64,000 bases of DNA. Origin: Dactylorhiza incarnata (taxonomy: Eukaryota > Streptophyta > Magnoliopsida > Asparagales > Orchidaceae). The position numbers and the translations under genes were made by a program. Shown here in pieces: positions 1 to 10,625 of this stretch. Numbering within the stretch: position 1 is the first letter of the stretch; each line of letters begins with the position of its first letter. Location: positions 620,001-684,000 of the forward strand of contig JAWHQI010000278.1 of assembly GCA_033032865.1 (NCBI GenBank). Reading direction: 5' to 3'. Below the pieces are notes generated by a model that saw only the letters and a list, made by a program, of their open reading frames with translations, had not been told where the DNA came from and did no database searches.

Positions 1-620
1 CATCGATTTGAAATCCCACCTTCTAAGCTTGTCAAGAAGATATCGTCATGTGAAGATAGTTTACACAACGATAAATGACTTAGCAAGATTTCTTGAGTCT
101 TCACAACAATATCGTCGTGATCAAATACTTGTTGTCACAACGACATGTGACTTAGTCAGCCTTTCTTGAGTCTTCACAACAATATCGTCATGTGTTCTTA
201 TTATCACGATGATAAACACCTTAGCTGCCTGTTCTTGAGTTCTTACACTGATATCGTCATATGTACCTTTTTGACAAGACGATATGAGCCTTAGTTATTT
301 CTTCTTGAGTCCTCTCAATGATATTGTCGTGTGTACCTTATTGACACGACGATATATGCATTAGTTATTTCTTTTTCAGTCCCCTCAACAATATCGTCGT
401 CTGTACCTTGTTAACACGACGATATGTGCCTTAGCTACTTTCTTTGAGTTCTCTCAACGATATCATCGCGTGTACCTTGTTGACACGATGATATCATTGT
501 GTTCTTCTTATTATCACGTCAATATTTGACTTGACTTCTTCTGCTTCCTTCTACGAGTTCTCTCAACGATACCGTTGTGTGTACCTTGTTGACACGACGA
601 TATATGCCTTAGTCATTTTT
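1..620 (+). repeat. ~70-bp tandem array of palindromes in Copia LTR
   Basis: About nine imperfect units start with ATATCGTCGTG, followed about 15 bases later by its inverse CACGACGATAT, so each unit can fold into a hairpin. Unit starts fall at about 41, 111, 181, 251, 321, 391 and 460, a 70-bp period; a further unit near 570 is offset by an insertion of about 40 bp. Confidence 0.85.
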
Positions 621-819
621 GCTTGATCTTAAGATGTATGATGTCCTAACCTGCTCATGTCACATCAAATATATATCAAATACAAATTGTATTTATCATT
701 GACTTAGGAACTTCTCCAAATTTGGAACATTGTGGATAGTGTTCCCAACATATTATATTGAGGAAAATCTGCTTCTTCATCTTTACAATTCAAAAAAGAG
801 TTTTGAGAATCCCTCATTA

Positions 820-1030
820 AAGGATTCAATTTGTTCTAAGATTCTCCATAGCAAAATACTTAGTTGGTCCTAAGAATTCCCTTATCAGAGGATTCAGTTG
901 GTCCTTAGAATCCCCTCATCAAAGAATTCAGTTGGTCCAGAGAATCCTCTTATCGAAGAATTCAGATTGGTTTTGTAAATCTCCTTCTCAAAGATTCAGT
1001 GTATTGGTTCTAAGAGTCTCCTGTTCAAAA
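820..1030 (+). repeat. 33-37-bp direct repeats in Copia LTR
   Basis: Repeats of the type GGATTCAGTTGGTCCTAAG followed by a CCCTCATCAAA-like block, about six diverged copies. The same repeat occurs in opposite orientation at 1716-1893 in the neighbouring minus-strand LTR, which shows that the two LTRs belong to related families. Confidence 0.8.
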
Positions 1031-1275
1031 GACTTATCACTATTTAGTGGAATACCTACCAAGGGGTAGAAGAGAACACAAAATTGTGGAGAACCTCTAT
1101 TAAATTTTTGTGCCTTCTGGTTGCATCTCTCTTTTATTATTTTTGTGCTTTTATTTTCTTATACTGCCTATATTTTAATAACTGCGACACGTACTGTGAG
1201 TGATTGTGTTGTTAAATCTTTGAAACTCTATTCACACCCTCTAGAGTAATTCTTAATAGCTCTCCCTCACTTTCA

Positions 1276-1453
1276 ACCACATCTTAGGTGGTGAAGAATT
1301 TCATTTGGGGAGAGATCGCTTGCAGGTTTGGGATACCTCTAGCGATTATGATCGATAATGGTCTGCAATTCGCCAGCTCTGAGTTGTCTGATTTTTGCAG
1401 TCAACTGGGAATAAATCTTTGTTTTGCATCCATACACCATCCCTAAAGCAACA
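1276..1453 (+). pseudogene. pol: Tat integrase core, fragment
   Basis: One frame reads through the middle of a gypsy integrase core: an FIWGEIACRFGIP block, the IDNG motif that carries the second catalytic Asp, a conserved DFCSQLGI segment, and the HPxSN motif that precedes the catalytic Glu region. Integrase joins the reverse-transcribed DNA to the host chromosome. The fragment is bounded on the left by the Copia LTR ending at 1275 and on the right by the solo LTR starting at 1454. It has two in-frame stops in this stretch, both at places where the family has Gln (CAA to TAA). The reading frame continues at 3068. Confidence 0.85.
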
Positions 1454-1715
1454 TGAAAGTGCACAGTATTCCTCTGAGTATTCTCTAGGGGGGTGAATAA
1501 AGTTTTAAAATCTTTTACCCTAATTATGCGCTCACAATAAAACTACTCTAATAATTATGTATTCAGCAATACCAATCACAAATTAATATAATCACAGAAA
1601 TAAGAAAATTGTAAACGGTAAAGGGACAACGCATAAAAGACACAAAAATTCTATAGTGGTTCCCCAAAATGTGGGTAGTCCACTCTTCTACCACCTTGAT
1701 ATGATTGCACTAAAT

Positions 1716-1893
1716 GTGCCTGAGTTTTTTGATAAGGAGACTCTCAGAACAAACACTGAGTCTTTTGACAAGCAGAGTATCAGAACCACTGAGTCTTTTG
1801 ATAAGGAGACTCTTAGAACCACTGAGTCTTTTGATAAGGAGACTCTTAGAACCACTGAGTCTTTTGATAAGAGGACTCTTAGAACCAACTGAA
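1716..1893 (-). repeat. 33-bp tandem repeat in solo LTR
   Basis: Five copies of a 33-bp unit (on + strand TCTTTTGATAAGGAGACTCT then TAGAACCACTGAG), the middle three almost identical. It is the inverted counterpart of the array at 820-1030. Confidence 0.9.
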
Positions 1894-2562
1894 TCATTTG
1901 GAGAGGGATTCTTAAGACTCTTTTACAGTTACTGAATAATAACAGAGAGGTAAGAAAGAAGAAGAAGACTGGGATTCAATTGTATGAATCATATAGCAGT
2001 TATCACACCGGATGATGTATTTTGGTATTCTTCAGGATCTGTATATGACGAACCCTTGCTTATGATAGAGAAGAATGCAAGGGTTAGATGTTTGTGATCT
2101 GTTAATCTCTGTACTCCTGTTAGCTTGATGATGCGAGATTAAGAAGAAGAAGAAGAAGCACCCTTGTATATATGTACAAAGAAGTTCTTGTTCTCCTTTT
2201 CTTGTTCAGAGAGAAAACTTCAGTATGATGAAGAAGAAGAAGAAGCAGTAAGAGTCACTTAATTTGTTGTTGTTATCTTTCCTCCTCAGCATATATATTC
2301 TCTGATCATTAGTGTTTGAATTTTTTTCTTCTTCTGGTTTCACCTTAGAAGGAATGTCCATTGAACAATAAGTGTTTTCTTTTATTTCTGTTCCCAACCC
2401 ATCAAGTCTGATTTGAATAACTTCAAAGAATGTCTTTGATGTATCTCTGAAATACTCTATTCCATTCTTGGCAATAAACGAGCCGTTAAAGAACAGATTT
2501 CAGCCTTATAGGTCATTTGGAAAAGCATTAGAAAGGATAACAAAAAACTTTTTTTGTCTGTA

Positions 2563-2880
2563 TTCGACGCTGCGTTGAATTCATTATCCTTCACATCGAC
2601 GCACCACTGAGTTCTTATAGAAGTAGCTTCAAATTCCTTCTTAGCTCTGACTGAACTCAGATGTCGATGTTGCGTCGAGTTCTTATCGACGCATCCGTCG
2701 AGTTGAAGATTTGGACTTGAAATTCGTCTTCTGCGTTGACTTCTAAGATGACTTCGACAAACTCTTCCTTCTGCGTCGAGTTCATTTCGGCGCTGCGTCG
2801 ACTTCACTTGATACTTCGATAAGCAGCCTGAGTTACTTCGACTTTTAGTCAACGTTGCGTCGACTTCTATTCGACGCAAG
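2563..2880 (-). repeat. Palindrome array (TGCGTCGACTTC type) in solo LTR
   Basis: Copies of TGCGTCGACTTC or TGCGTTGACTTC alternate with GACGCA inverses. Core positions are 2571, 2671, 2732, 2772, 2794 and 2855; the main units are about 100 bp apart, with closer copies in between. CpG-rich compared with its surroundings. Confidence 0.8.
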
Positions 2881-3067
2881 TTTAACTCAACTATATTTTG
2901 TGTTCATTTTGACCTGGTCTTGACACTCTAATGTGAGTGAGATATCCTAGGACATTTAATGACCAAATTACCCTTTCTATACAATGTGGGTAAATCATCC
3001 TAACTGAAGAAATCACTTTTATATAATTTATTTAGATAAATCAAAGGGTATTTTTCCCAACACAACA

Positions 3068-3620
3068 GTTAAGTTAAGGCAGCTAACAAGCTCCTCCTCA
3101 ACCTCTTTAAGAAGAAAGTAAAGAACTTAAAAGGGAGTTGGGTGGAACATCTTCCCTCAGTTCTCTGGGCTCTGAGAACTACTTCAAACTCTGCAATGGG
3201 GAAATCCTTTCAAAATGTATCATGGATCAGAAGATCTCATCCTAGTAGATTTTGAGGTTCGAATCCCAAGAGTGATATCAACTGAGGATGGAGAGGAGAA
3301 ATGGCATCTAGAGAATGAATAAGCACAAAGGCTTTCCCTCGACTTCATTGAGAAGCTTCGGGATTTTCCACCACCCGACAAGAAAAGATCAAGCGGAGGA
3401 TAGCGAGATATTTCAACAAGCATATTCGAATCAAGCAGTTCCAGAAGGGAGATCTTGTGTTGAAGAAAGTTGAAGTCGCGGGAAGATCTGCCTCCATCGG
3501 AAAGCACGACCCAAACTGAGTAGGGATGTTTGTGGTTCAGGAAGCTCTCAAGATAGTAGGATATTGCCTGCAGAACTCATAAGGAGAACTCTTTAAGAAC
3601 ATTTGAAGCAGAGCTGATTT
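3068..3620 (+). pseudogene. pol: Tat integrase C-terminal part, broken
   Basis: This is the continuation of the integrase at 1276-1453. The first 90 bases read V-K-A-A-N-K, a lysine-rich helix, then GSWVEHLPSVLWALRTT, the conserved gypsy block after the catalytic Glu. A one-base frameshift near 3205 is followed by PFKMYHGSE and VDFEVRIPRV, another stop near 3319, then DFIEKLRD and the C-terminal KRRIARYFN...FQKGDLVLKKVEVAGR segment of Tat integrases. At least one further stop (N*VG, near 3518) and a decayed tail follow. The lineage call rests on the GDLVL(R/K)K and ARYFN blocks. The protein would have acted in the nucleus as the strand-transfer enzyme; this copy is dead. Confidence 0.88.
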
Positions 3621-3892
3621 GAAGTGATTTCACCTATGAAAGCATAGATGCTAGAAGAACACGAGGTTATGTGGTTTGTAAATGTGTATTAACTTATCAT
3701 TTAACACTAATCTGAAGGGATTTTCATAAAGCTGGTCTTAATGATATTTCAAGGCGAAACTCGTCTCCATGAGTGATTTTTGAGTATGAACCTCCATCTC
3801 TCTTCTTGAAACCCTTGGCCGAGAAATGAGGCAGGGTGAGCTCCTCAGTATTGAGAACTTTGATTCTCTTAAGTAAGCCTTGGTCGGGTGGT

Positions 3893-4690
3893 GGGATGAA
3901 GCCTCGAGTTAATATTGCATCCTCCTAAGTCCAAACCGATGCATTGACAGTCAAGATCAGCTCCCCCTTAAATGTTGGCTGAAGATACCTCGAGTGCCTC
4001 TCTCACCCACCTAGTGCACTAAAAAGGGACATGAGACAATGCCTCGATTTCAGTGACTCCGCTTATGTTCATGCCTCTATATTGCCACTCGAGATCATCT
4101 CCCCCTTGCATGCTGGCCGACAGACCCCTCAAGCGCCTCCTCCTCCCAAAAATATATTAAGAAAGGGCATGGGACAACGTCTTGAGTTCAACAAGTCCAC
4201 TTAAGTTCATGTCTTAATATTTTTGGCTGACACTAACTCCCCTCTTGCATGCTGATTGATGGACCACTCGAATGCCTCTCCCTCCCAAAAATTTATCAAG
4301 AAAGGGCATGTGACAATGCCTTGATTTTAGCGAATCCACTTAAGTTCATGCCTCTGCATTATCGACCGAGACCAACTCTCCCTTGCATGCTGGCCGATGG
4401 ACCCTTCGAGTTCCTATCCCTCCCAAAAACATATCAAGAAAGGGCATGAGACAACACCTCGAGTTCAACGAGTCAGCTTAAGTCCAAGCCTCTACACTAT
4501 CGACCGAGATCAGCTCCCCCATTGCATGTTGACTGATGGACCCATCGAGTGCCTCTCCCTCTCAAAAACATATCAAGAAAGATCATGGTACAACACCTTG
4601 AGCGCAGTGAGTTCGCTTAAGTTCAAGCCTCTGTATTGTCAACTGAGACCATCTTCCCCATTACATGTTGGCTGACGGAACCCTTGAGTG
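3893..4690 (+). repeat. 138-bp tandem repeat in Tat 3' region
   Basis: Five to six diverged units. The anchor ATG(A/G)GACAA(T/C) occurs at 4031, 4169, 4309, 4446 and 4584, giving spacings of 138, 140, 137 and 138 bp. Each unit also carries a CTTGCATGCTGGCCGA-like block and a CCCTCCCAAAAA block. Short ORFs across it follow the repeat and are not genes. Confidence 0.9.
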
Positions 4691-4820
4691 CCTCTTCATC
4701 TCGACGAATAAATTAATTATAGTTTGGCACGTAATTAATTAACAAACTGCTATTTATCCCGCTCAAACATGAACTCGTCCATACAATGGAGTATTTTGTA
4801 AAACAAATGAGCTAAGTCAA

Positions 4821-4992
4821 GAGCTTAGCGAGGTCTCTCCTCATGCATTCCTAGGAGGCTAGCGATGTCTCTCCTTTAAAATTCCTATATGATCCTAGCA
4901 AGGGCTCTCCTCGGACATTCCTAGGAGCCTAGCGAGATCTTGCCTTGCGCGTTTCTAAGAGTCTAGTGATGTCTCACCTTGCAAGTTCATAA
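4821..4992 (+). repeat. 34-36-bp tandem repeat, five copies
   Basis: Units begin GAGCCTAGCGAGGTCTCTCC or close variants at 4821, 4855, 4891, 4925 and 4959. Confidence 0.85.
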
Positions 4993-5199
4993 ACATCATA
5001 ACAAGCTCTCGACTTAGGCAAAACTCTCAAAGCAAAGTGAGCTCAAGTCGCGCGAGACAAAGAATGAACACGTCAGTCCAAATAATCTTACCATTTATTT
5101 TTTTATAAAAGGATTACAAAAAAGATGAATCGTGTATATATACATAAAGATTCTGAATAAAAAAAAATGAAAATGTTTTTTCAAATCCTAACCAATAGA

Positions 5200-5675
5200 A
5201 CCCGACTACTTGTCCTTTGAGTCGTCCGAGAACTCGCCGCGGGTGGCATCGAGGTGCACGTCATCTCCACTTGAAGAGGATCTAGAGCCGCTTCCTAAGT
5301 TCAAGGCCATACCCATTGGAACAACATAGTTCTCAAGCATAAGATCCTATGCTGTATTATTCAAGCTCATCTCAGTGACACCCCCTTCTTCCTTCAAGCG
5401 AACTAAGACTAGCTTGCTCGAATATCACACTATATCCCAAAACATCTCCATGAGCTCGAGGTGAAACATGCGAATCAATTTCCAACTAACAGAGACCTCA
5501 GCCTCAGGAGTTCTCTTCTTTGTTGGCTTAGACTCTAGCTCGATAATCCAAACAAGGGCAGCCTCCATCTCCATCCGGCTATCTGCCAGGGCCTTCTCCA
5601 AGGCAGAGAGTTGTCCCGCCGCATGCAGTTGGGTTTCCTGTGAGGTGAATCTGGCGAGGTTGAGAAAAAACCTTA
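5200..5675 (-). pseudogene. Possible Tat antisense ORF, coiled-coil C-terminal part
   Basis: On the minus strand an open stretch encodes an alanine- and glutamate-rich heptad region (LSALEKALADSRMEMEAA...IIELES) followed by a basic KPTKKRTPE tail. Tat-lineage elements often carry an additional ORF in antisense between pol and the 3' LTR, encoding a protein of unknown role with a coiled-coil C-terminus; the position and orientation fit. The frame is interrupted and the N-terminal parts would be at 12035-12801 and 34865-35906. It could also be a chance coding-like stretch, since I recognise no catalytic domain. Confidence 0.35.
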
Positions 5676-5686
5676 GGGGGGGGGGG
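5676..5686. repeat. G11 homopolymer at LTR junction
   Basis: Eleven G mark the exact switch from Tat antisense-ORF sequence to Tekay-type LTR sequence. The LTR's expected first part (about 300-400 bp, starting TGTAAC) is missing here. Confidence 0.8.
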
Positions 5687-6598
5687 CGAGGACCTAAACC
5701 TCTAAAGGAGTGCTTTGGACCCAAAAGCCCCATCATGGGGTCTTCAATTAGCTCAATTTGACCAAAGTCAAACTTAGGTCAACATAAGCCAATCCTTCCC
5801 CAACAGATTCAATTCACCCACAAAACATAAAATTGACTTCACCCCTAGTCTTAGAACATCACGGGGGACCCAATTGACTCAAAAGCCCCATCATGAGATC
5901 ATCAATTTGGTAAAGTCAACTTTTCCCCAATTTTGGTCAAAATCACATCTATTGGTTAAATTTGCCTAATTGGGGCATCACCATGACCCAATTAACATTG
6001 GGGGGGTATTGAGGAACCCAAGGTCAACATTCTAGACCAGTCAACCCACCCAACTGACCAAGTCAACATCAAGGTCAACCATGGTCAACTTTAGGCCTAA
6101 ATGGAGAAATTGAAAGCCCAAACCAAATCCAATTGGGCCAAGGCATCAAAACAAGCCCACCCAGTAGCCCAAGGGTGCAATTACCAGCCATGCCCCCTGA
6201 AATTTGAAAGGAGTGACATGCAAACGGGCATTTTTGTTTTTTTCCCCCAAATTCACATGGGACACGGAGGAAATTGTGGAGAGCTTGCCATGTGACCCTC
6301 CATTCCTTTGCCCAAAGCTCTAACTGAACTCCCCATTAATCGCTCAGTCGAAATTGGGTTGAATTGATGCCACCTGGTGTCTGGGAGGAGCAAACTAGGC
6401 ATGGCTGAACCATGCATTAATGGTACACACCATTAGAGCCATCCCCTCCTCCATTTGAGTTCACCATCAGCTTCAGAGAGGCCTATGGAGTCGGGCTGGA
6501 GCTTTACAAAGGGGAAAAAGGTGGAGAATCGAGATTGGGAGCAAGCTCGCCGGAGGAGGGAAGATCCATGATCAACCGCCGCCGCCGCCAAGCCCCAC

Positions 6599-6648
6599 TA
6601 AGGTCCGGTTTCTCCCCTCTCCCTCCGTGCTAGCCTCTAGATCTATTT
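6599..6648 (+). promoter_or_regulatory. Conserved AG-GT plus pyrimidine box
   Basis: An AG|GT step, a C/T-rich tract (TTTCTCCCCTCTCCCTCC) and GTGCTAG...AGATCT. The same arrangement occurs at 36900-36939 and, on the minus strand, at 16541-16580 and 33871-33911, with weaker versions at 44246-44290 and 53325-53371. It could be a leader splice donor or a transcription-start-proximal element; the function is inferred only from conservation. Confidence 0.4.
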
Positions 6649-7984
6649 AGGAGAGAAATCTGGCTCAATTAAGCCCGATCCCATGTGAGCTTGAGGGAGA
6701 TTTCTCGAGCTTTTGTCCAAGCTCGGGTTCGCCGGAGAAGCCATCTCCAGCGGCCGTGTCGCCGCCTGGCGGTAGCCACCCCCTCAAGGAAGGTGGTGGA
6801 GGTGGTGGCTGGCAGTGGTGGGCCGTGTATGGCCGGGAAATCGCATAAGAAGATGGCCCAGGTCGGGGAGATCTCCACCATTGGCTAGAGGTAGAAGTTG
6901 AAGGAGGGCCGTTGGATTGGGAGGATCTGCTAAACACAGACCATATTAATTTCATTTTAATTAATCTGTTACATTATTTCAGTGTTTTGAATGATCAATT
7001 TGAGGCCCTTAGATGCCATTTCATGAAAAATGTCCTGAAATAGCTTTTGTAGATCTAGAGGTCTACTTTACGTAGGAATTTGAATCAGCCCATTTGGGGC
7101 AATATTGAACCCCCAGCATCCAATTTAGTGAGACTGGTCCAACTAGAGGCCAAAAATTATATTGTGAATATATCTTAAATGGTAATTCTGATGGATCTGA
7201 ATTTTTGGCCATGCATGCATGTACCCAGTATCTAGCTTGCATCCAAAAATCATTTTTTTAGGAGATAATTTTCTTAAGGTTTTATTCAAAATATGGTAAA
7301 TCTAATAAGTGACATTTTTGGAGTTGTATAGCTCCAGCTGACCCCAAATTTGGATGTCACTCTTATTTAGGAAATATTCCATGGTTAAAATTTGAGATCA
7401 ATTGGACCTCTGCATGTAGGGTAATTCCCTTTGCATGTCTCTACTTAAAAGGTAATGTGGTGTGCTAATAGCCAAAAGAGGTATTTTGTGTATTTAGCTC
7501 AAATGGCTTAAAGTTAGCTTCTGAAATTTTGCACACACCCTCCTTATGATATATTACACCACCTCTGAAAAACTTAGGATCTCTAGGATCAAGAACCTTA
7601 GGAATATGATCAATGTGATCCATGTCACACTCTCGTATTTATGAAATGTTTATGGTTAGAACCTTGAGGAAAATTGTGAAACTCTGGAGAATCACTTGTC
7701 ATGTCATTTAAAATCCCTATAAATTTTAGTAGAAAATTCAGAGATCATTTCCTCTAGGATTTATCAAATTTACCCTATGTCACAATTCTGAATAATTGAG
7801 AATTCACTAGGCAAAATGTCTGATTAATGGTTGAAACTCTGGAAAATGATTAGGAATATAATTATGAGCCTCTGTAGTTTTTGGTAGAATTTTTGGAGAT
7901 ATTATTTTTGGTAAAATTCCATTTATTCAGTTTGACACTCTTCCTTATTTGTGAAATATTTATGGTGAACCATTCTTGGAAAAT

Positions 7985-8535
7985 TATGAGACTCTGGAAT
8001 TGATTTTTTTATGCCATTATAGTGCTACTGTAATTTTCCTAAAATTTTTAGAATTCATAAACAAGTACTTGATGTGCAAGGTCCTATTTTCACATTCATT
8101 ATATAAAATAAAAATTTAGTTTCTAGAATCCCTAAAAAATTATGAGACTCTAGAATTGATGTTTTTATGCCTTTATAGTGCCATTGTAATTTTCCTAAAA
8201 TTTTTAGAAGTCATAAACAAGTACTTCATGTGCAAGGTCCTATTTTCACATTCATTATATTAAATGGAAATTTGGGTTATAGAATCCCTGGAAAATTATG
8301 AAATTCTGGAATTGATGTTTTTATGCCATTATAGTACCACTATAATTTTCTTAGAATTTTTGGAAGTCTTGAACCTGTACTTGATGTACAAAGTCCTATT
8401 AGTACACCTTTATGTTAAATGGAAAATTATGATCATAAATCTTCTGAAAAATTATGAAATTTTGGAATCCATGTTTTTATGTCATTTGGCACCTCTGGAA
8501 ATTTATTTAGCAAGATTGAAACTATTGACATGATA
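7985..8535 (+). repeat. ~157-bp tandem repeat in Tekay LTR
   Basis: Four diverged units anchored on GTTTTTATGCCATT at about 8003, 8161, 8318 and 8473 (spacings 158, 157, 155). Each contains AAATTATGA, a TTTTAGAAGTC block and AAGTCCTATT. Confidence 0.8.
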
Positions 8536-9159
8536 CTTCTATTACATTCTAGAAGATGATACCAGATTAATGAATTTTAAATAGAGGTCAAACCAATATG
8601 AAATGAATCAAATTCTGGTCAACCTTTAATTTATCTATTATGGACCTCTAGTAAAAATTAGAATTCCTATAGACATGATACAGTTAAGATTGCATCATAG
8701 GAATCAAACCTAGTCCAATCTCATTTTGGTCTGCGAATAGTAAAATCTTAATGTGATGATTTGGCCGGCAAGATCACTTAGGAAATCAGTGGAATTTGAA
8801 TTATAACAGTATACAAGGTGTATACCACTTAGAGGATGAGAAATCTTAAGGGTTGAGCATCGTTCAAGAGAATGATTGCTTAGGTATAGGGTGAATGATA
8901 AGTCATAAAACATATATGCCATAAAGAGTAATAAGTAGAGTGGGTCTTTAGAAAGGGGTAGCCACCAATAAAAGTAATTTTCTTGAAAAAGGGGATTGGG
9001 CTTCAACCCATCGCATTCCCTAGTATCGCTGCGAGCCCTTCACCAGGTAAACCTCGGGAAGTCCAAGATTCACCATAAACTTCTAAGCATACAATAATTA
9101 GACAGATTAGTCTAACTAAATGAATAATAGATATGGTAAACTTCATCCCAAGTTAAGGG

Positions 9160-9310
9160 ATGGGAAGTTGTATATCAGGACGGGTTAGTCCTGTGAGCTG
9201 GAAGCTCGGGAAATTATATATCAGGACGGGATGGTCCTGCGAGCTGGAGGCTCGGGAGGTTGTATATCAGGAAGAGTTGGTCCTGCGAGCTGAAGGCTCG
9301 GGTGGTGTTA
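9160..9310 (+). repeat. Tandem CGAGC hairpin repeat, Tekay LTR
   Basis: Three to four units of TTGTATATCAGGACGGG...GGTCCTGCGAGCTGGAGGCTCGGG; the GCGAGC...GCTCG arms are complementary. It is the reverse complement of the longer 43-bp arrays at 40662-41005 and 49741-50068. Confidence 0.8.
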
Positions 9311-9771
9311 ACTTGCATGTGCATAAGAACAAATTAGTGGCAGGTCTTCGGTACTGGACCGGTCATCACACCGATGGCAATACATTTACTTAGGCGGGTG
9401 TGAGGGTTTGAGGGGCCAGTAGGTTGTTTATACTGCGGTCTGGAGGACGATCTCCGAAAACGCACACTTGACCTCAAAGACTGGTGGATACCAGCAAAGA
9501 GTACGCAAGATTCTAGAGTGCACCTAGGACGTGTACAGAGGCGTACGAAGGGTCTAGGCCTGGTAGTGTGTATACCCGCCTAGGAAGTGGAGTTGCCCGC
9601 TCCACTACTGCCGTAGCCACAACAGTGGTACCAGAGAGTGAAGCTAACTCCAAAAATTAGGAACTAAAGGTCTGTGATCACAGAGTCGTGTGGGTGAGTT
9701 GCACTTGTTTGAATCATATCATATCATGCATATCATAACATACATACACCTTAGAACATACTTTGCAGACC

Positions 9772-9867
9772 CTTATCATATAAATTAGTATGTGCTCTTT
9801 TATATGATAAGTTATAATTTCGGAAATCTTAACTTATAAGTTTGTATGAGCATTCATATAAGTTAAG
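9772..9867 (+). promoter_or_regulatory. Twin conserved stem-loops in Tekay LTR
   Basis: First stem: CTTATCATATAAA (9772-9784) with its exact inverse (9799-9811). Second stem: CTTAACTTATA (9828-9838) with its exact inverse (9857-9867). Both stems recur in five other LTRs of the window with compensating changes; see the findings. Confidence 0.8.
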
Positions 9868-10300
9868 ATACTCATGTGATGGTAGTATTACTTTACTTGT
9901 TTACTTTACTTGAGCTATACTACCTTACTTACTGCTTTACTTACAGTTTTACTTACTGTCGTATTTCCTGCTCATATATACTGCTAGTTAAGTATTTTAC
10001 GTGTTTTACTTTATATACCTGCTAGCGTAGAATTCATGTCACCTGCTTATTTCTATTACCCCTTGTTGTCCTCTGCTTCCTTCCTCCCGCCCGATGCCTA
10101 GGAGTCGCGGGGGGAGGCGGAGAAAAACTGGCTTAGTCTTTATGACCAACGGTCGGTTGTGACCATAGGAGTTCGAGGAGCTGGAGCAGCCACACGACCA
10201 GAAGGACGAGATGGCAAGACTTGAGGAGCAGATGTCGCACATTACTTCTACCATGAGACAGGTGCCAGATGATGATAGTGTTTAGCTTCTGCATAGATAT

Positions 10301-10302
<2 letters not shown>

Positions 10303-10332
<30 letters not shown>
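10303..10332 (+). repeat. (AG)15 microsatellite
   Basis: Uninterrupted AG dinucleotide run inside the Tekay LTR. It is absent at the corresponding place in the other Tekay LTRs. Confidence 0.95.
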
Positions 10333-10335
<3 letters not shown>

Positions 10336-10559
10336 ATTTTCTTGTCTTTTCATTCGAACATGTACTGGGCATAAGCCCTCACTCTTTCTTTTGTACTCAT
10401 TGATGGACTTGTATACTATTTTGGCATATGTATATGTGTGTGATTGTGGACTTGGTTTATTTTACCTAGTAATTCTTCTTATATCTTGTTGGCCTGGTTG
10501 ATCATTCTTGTCGGCAAGATCGACGTCTTGCGGAAAGGGATAACTCGTATGTTGGCGTC

Positions 10560-10575
10560 ACCGTAAGGCGACGGT
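10560..10575 (+). promoter_or_regulatory. Terminal LTR hairpin ACCGT/ACGGT
   Basis: ACCGT, a six-base loop, then ACGGT, 50 bp before the LTR end. Counterparts on the minus strand are at 12843-12858, 30305-30320 and 39475-39490, with a degenerate one near 48554-48566. Confidence 0.6.
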
Positions 10576-10625
10576 TCTGGGCATAAGATCCGGGAACTCT
10601 CCTGGTGTGGGAGAGGGATCTTACA

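Larger units (their letters stand above)
1..1275 (+). mobile_element. 3' part of a Sirevirus-like Copia LTR
   Basis: The left edge of the window lies inside an LTR that ends at 1275 with ...CTTTCA. It has the layout of the other Copia LTRs here: a palindrome array (1-620), an AT-rich stretch, a 33-37-bp direct-repeat array (820-1030) and a tail containing the ATTCACACCCTCTAGAG motif typical of Sirevirus-type LTR ends. Immediately after 1275 the reading frame of a Tat integrase begins, so the LTR is an insertion into that gene. Its left end and TSD lie outside the window (candidate TSD ACCAC, 1276-1280), so it may be a solo LTR or the 3' LTR of a longer element. Confidence 0.75.
1454..3062 (-). 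mobile_element. Solo Copia (Sirevirus-like) LTR with TSD CAACA
   Basis: Read on the minus strand this 1609-bp unit begins TGTTGGGAAAAATACC and ends ...GCACTTTCA. It is flanked by the 5-bp duplication CAACA (1449-1453 and 3063-3067), and the interrupted integrase frame resumes directly after the second copy. There is no internal region, so this is a solo LTR left by recombination between the two LTRs of a complete element. From its 5' end (right side) it holds a palindrome array (2563-2880), an AT-rich promoter-like part and a 33-bp repeat array (1716-1893). The ORFs inside it, including one of 140 codons at 2457-2879, follow the repeats and match no protein family I know. Confidence 0.93.
3621..5199 (+). 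other. Tat 3' noncoding region
   Basis: No coding sequence is recognisable between the integrase end and the antisense coding remains. The region contains the 138-bp array (3893-4690), an AT-rich spacer, a 35-bp array (4821-4992) and an AT-rich stretch with an A-run near 5157-5167. Tat-lineage elements are known for long, repeat-rich 3' regions between pol and the 3' LTR, and this fits. Confidence 0.6.
5687..10625 (+). mobile_element. 5'-truncated Tekay/Del-type LTR
   Basis: This LTR is homologous in order and content to the reverse complements of the LTRs at 12802, 30261, 39415 and 48503. It has many TTGACC/GGTCAA blocks at the start, a GC-rich block (6540-6900), a ~157-bp repeat (7985-8535), a CGAGC-type repeat (9160-9310), two conserved stem-loops (9772-9867) and the conserved end ACCGTAAGGCGACGGT...GGGATCTTACA. 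It ends at 10625. The start is truncated at a G-run, so no TSD can be checked. No internal retrotransposon sequence follows, so it is a solo or broken LTR. ORFs within it are not supported as genes. Confidence 0.8.

Noticed and set aside
1..620. CRISPR-like spacing of repeats
   Set aside because: Units are imperfect palindromes without unique spacers in an LTR context of a plant genome; not a CRISPR array.
1656..1935. Overlapping short ORFs on both strands with repeating Leu-Ser-Lys and Glu-Ser-Phe-Asp blocks
   Set aside because: They are translations of the 33-bp tandem repeat in several frames.
2457..2879. 140-codon minus ORF in the solo Copia LTR
   Set aside because: It follows the TGCGTCGACTTC palindrome array; the open frame is explained by repeat structure and it matches no domain.
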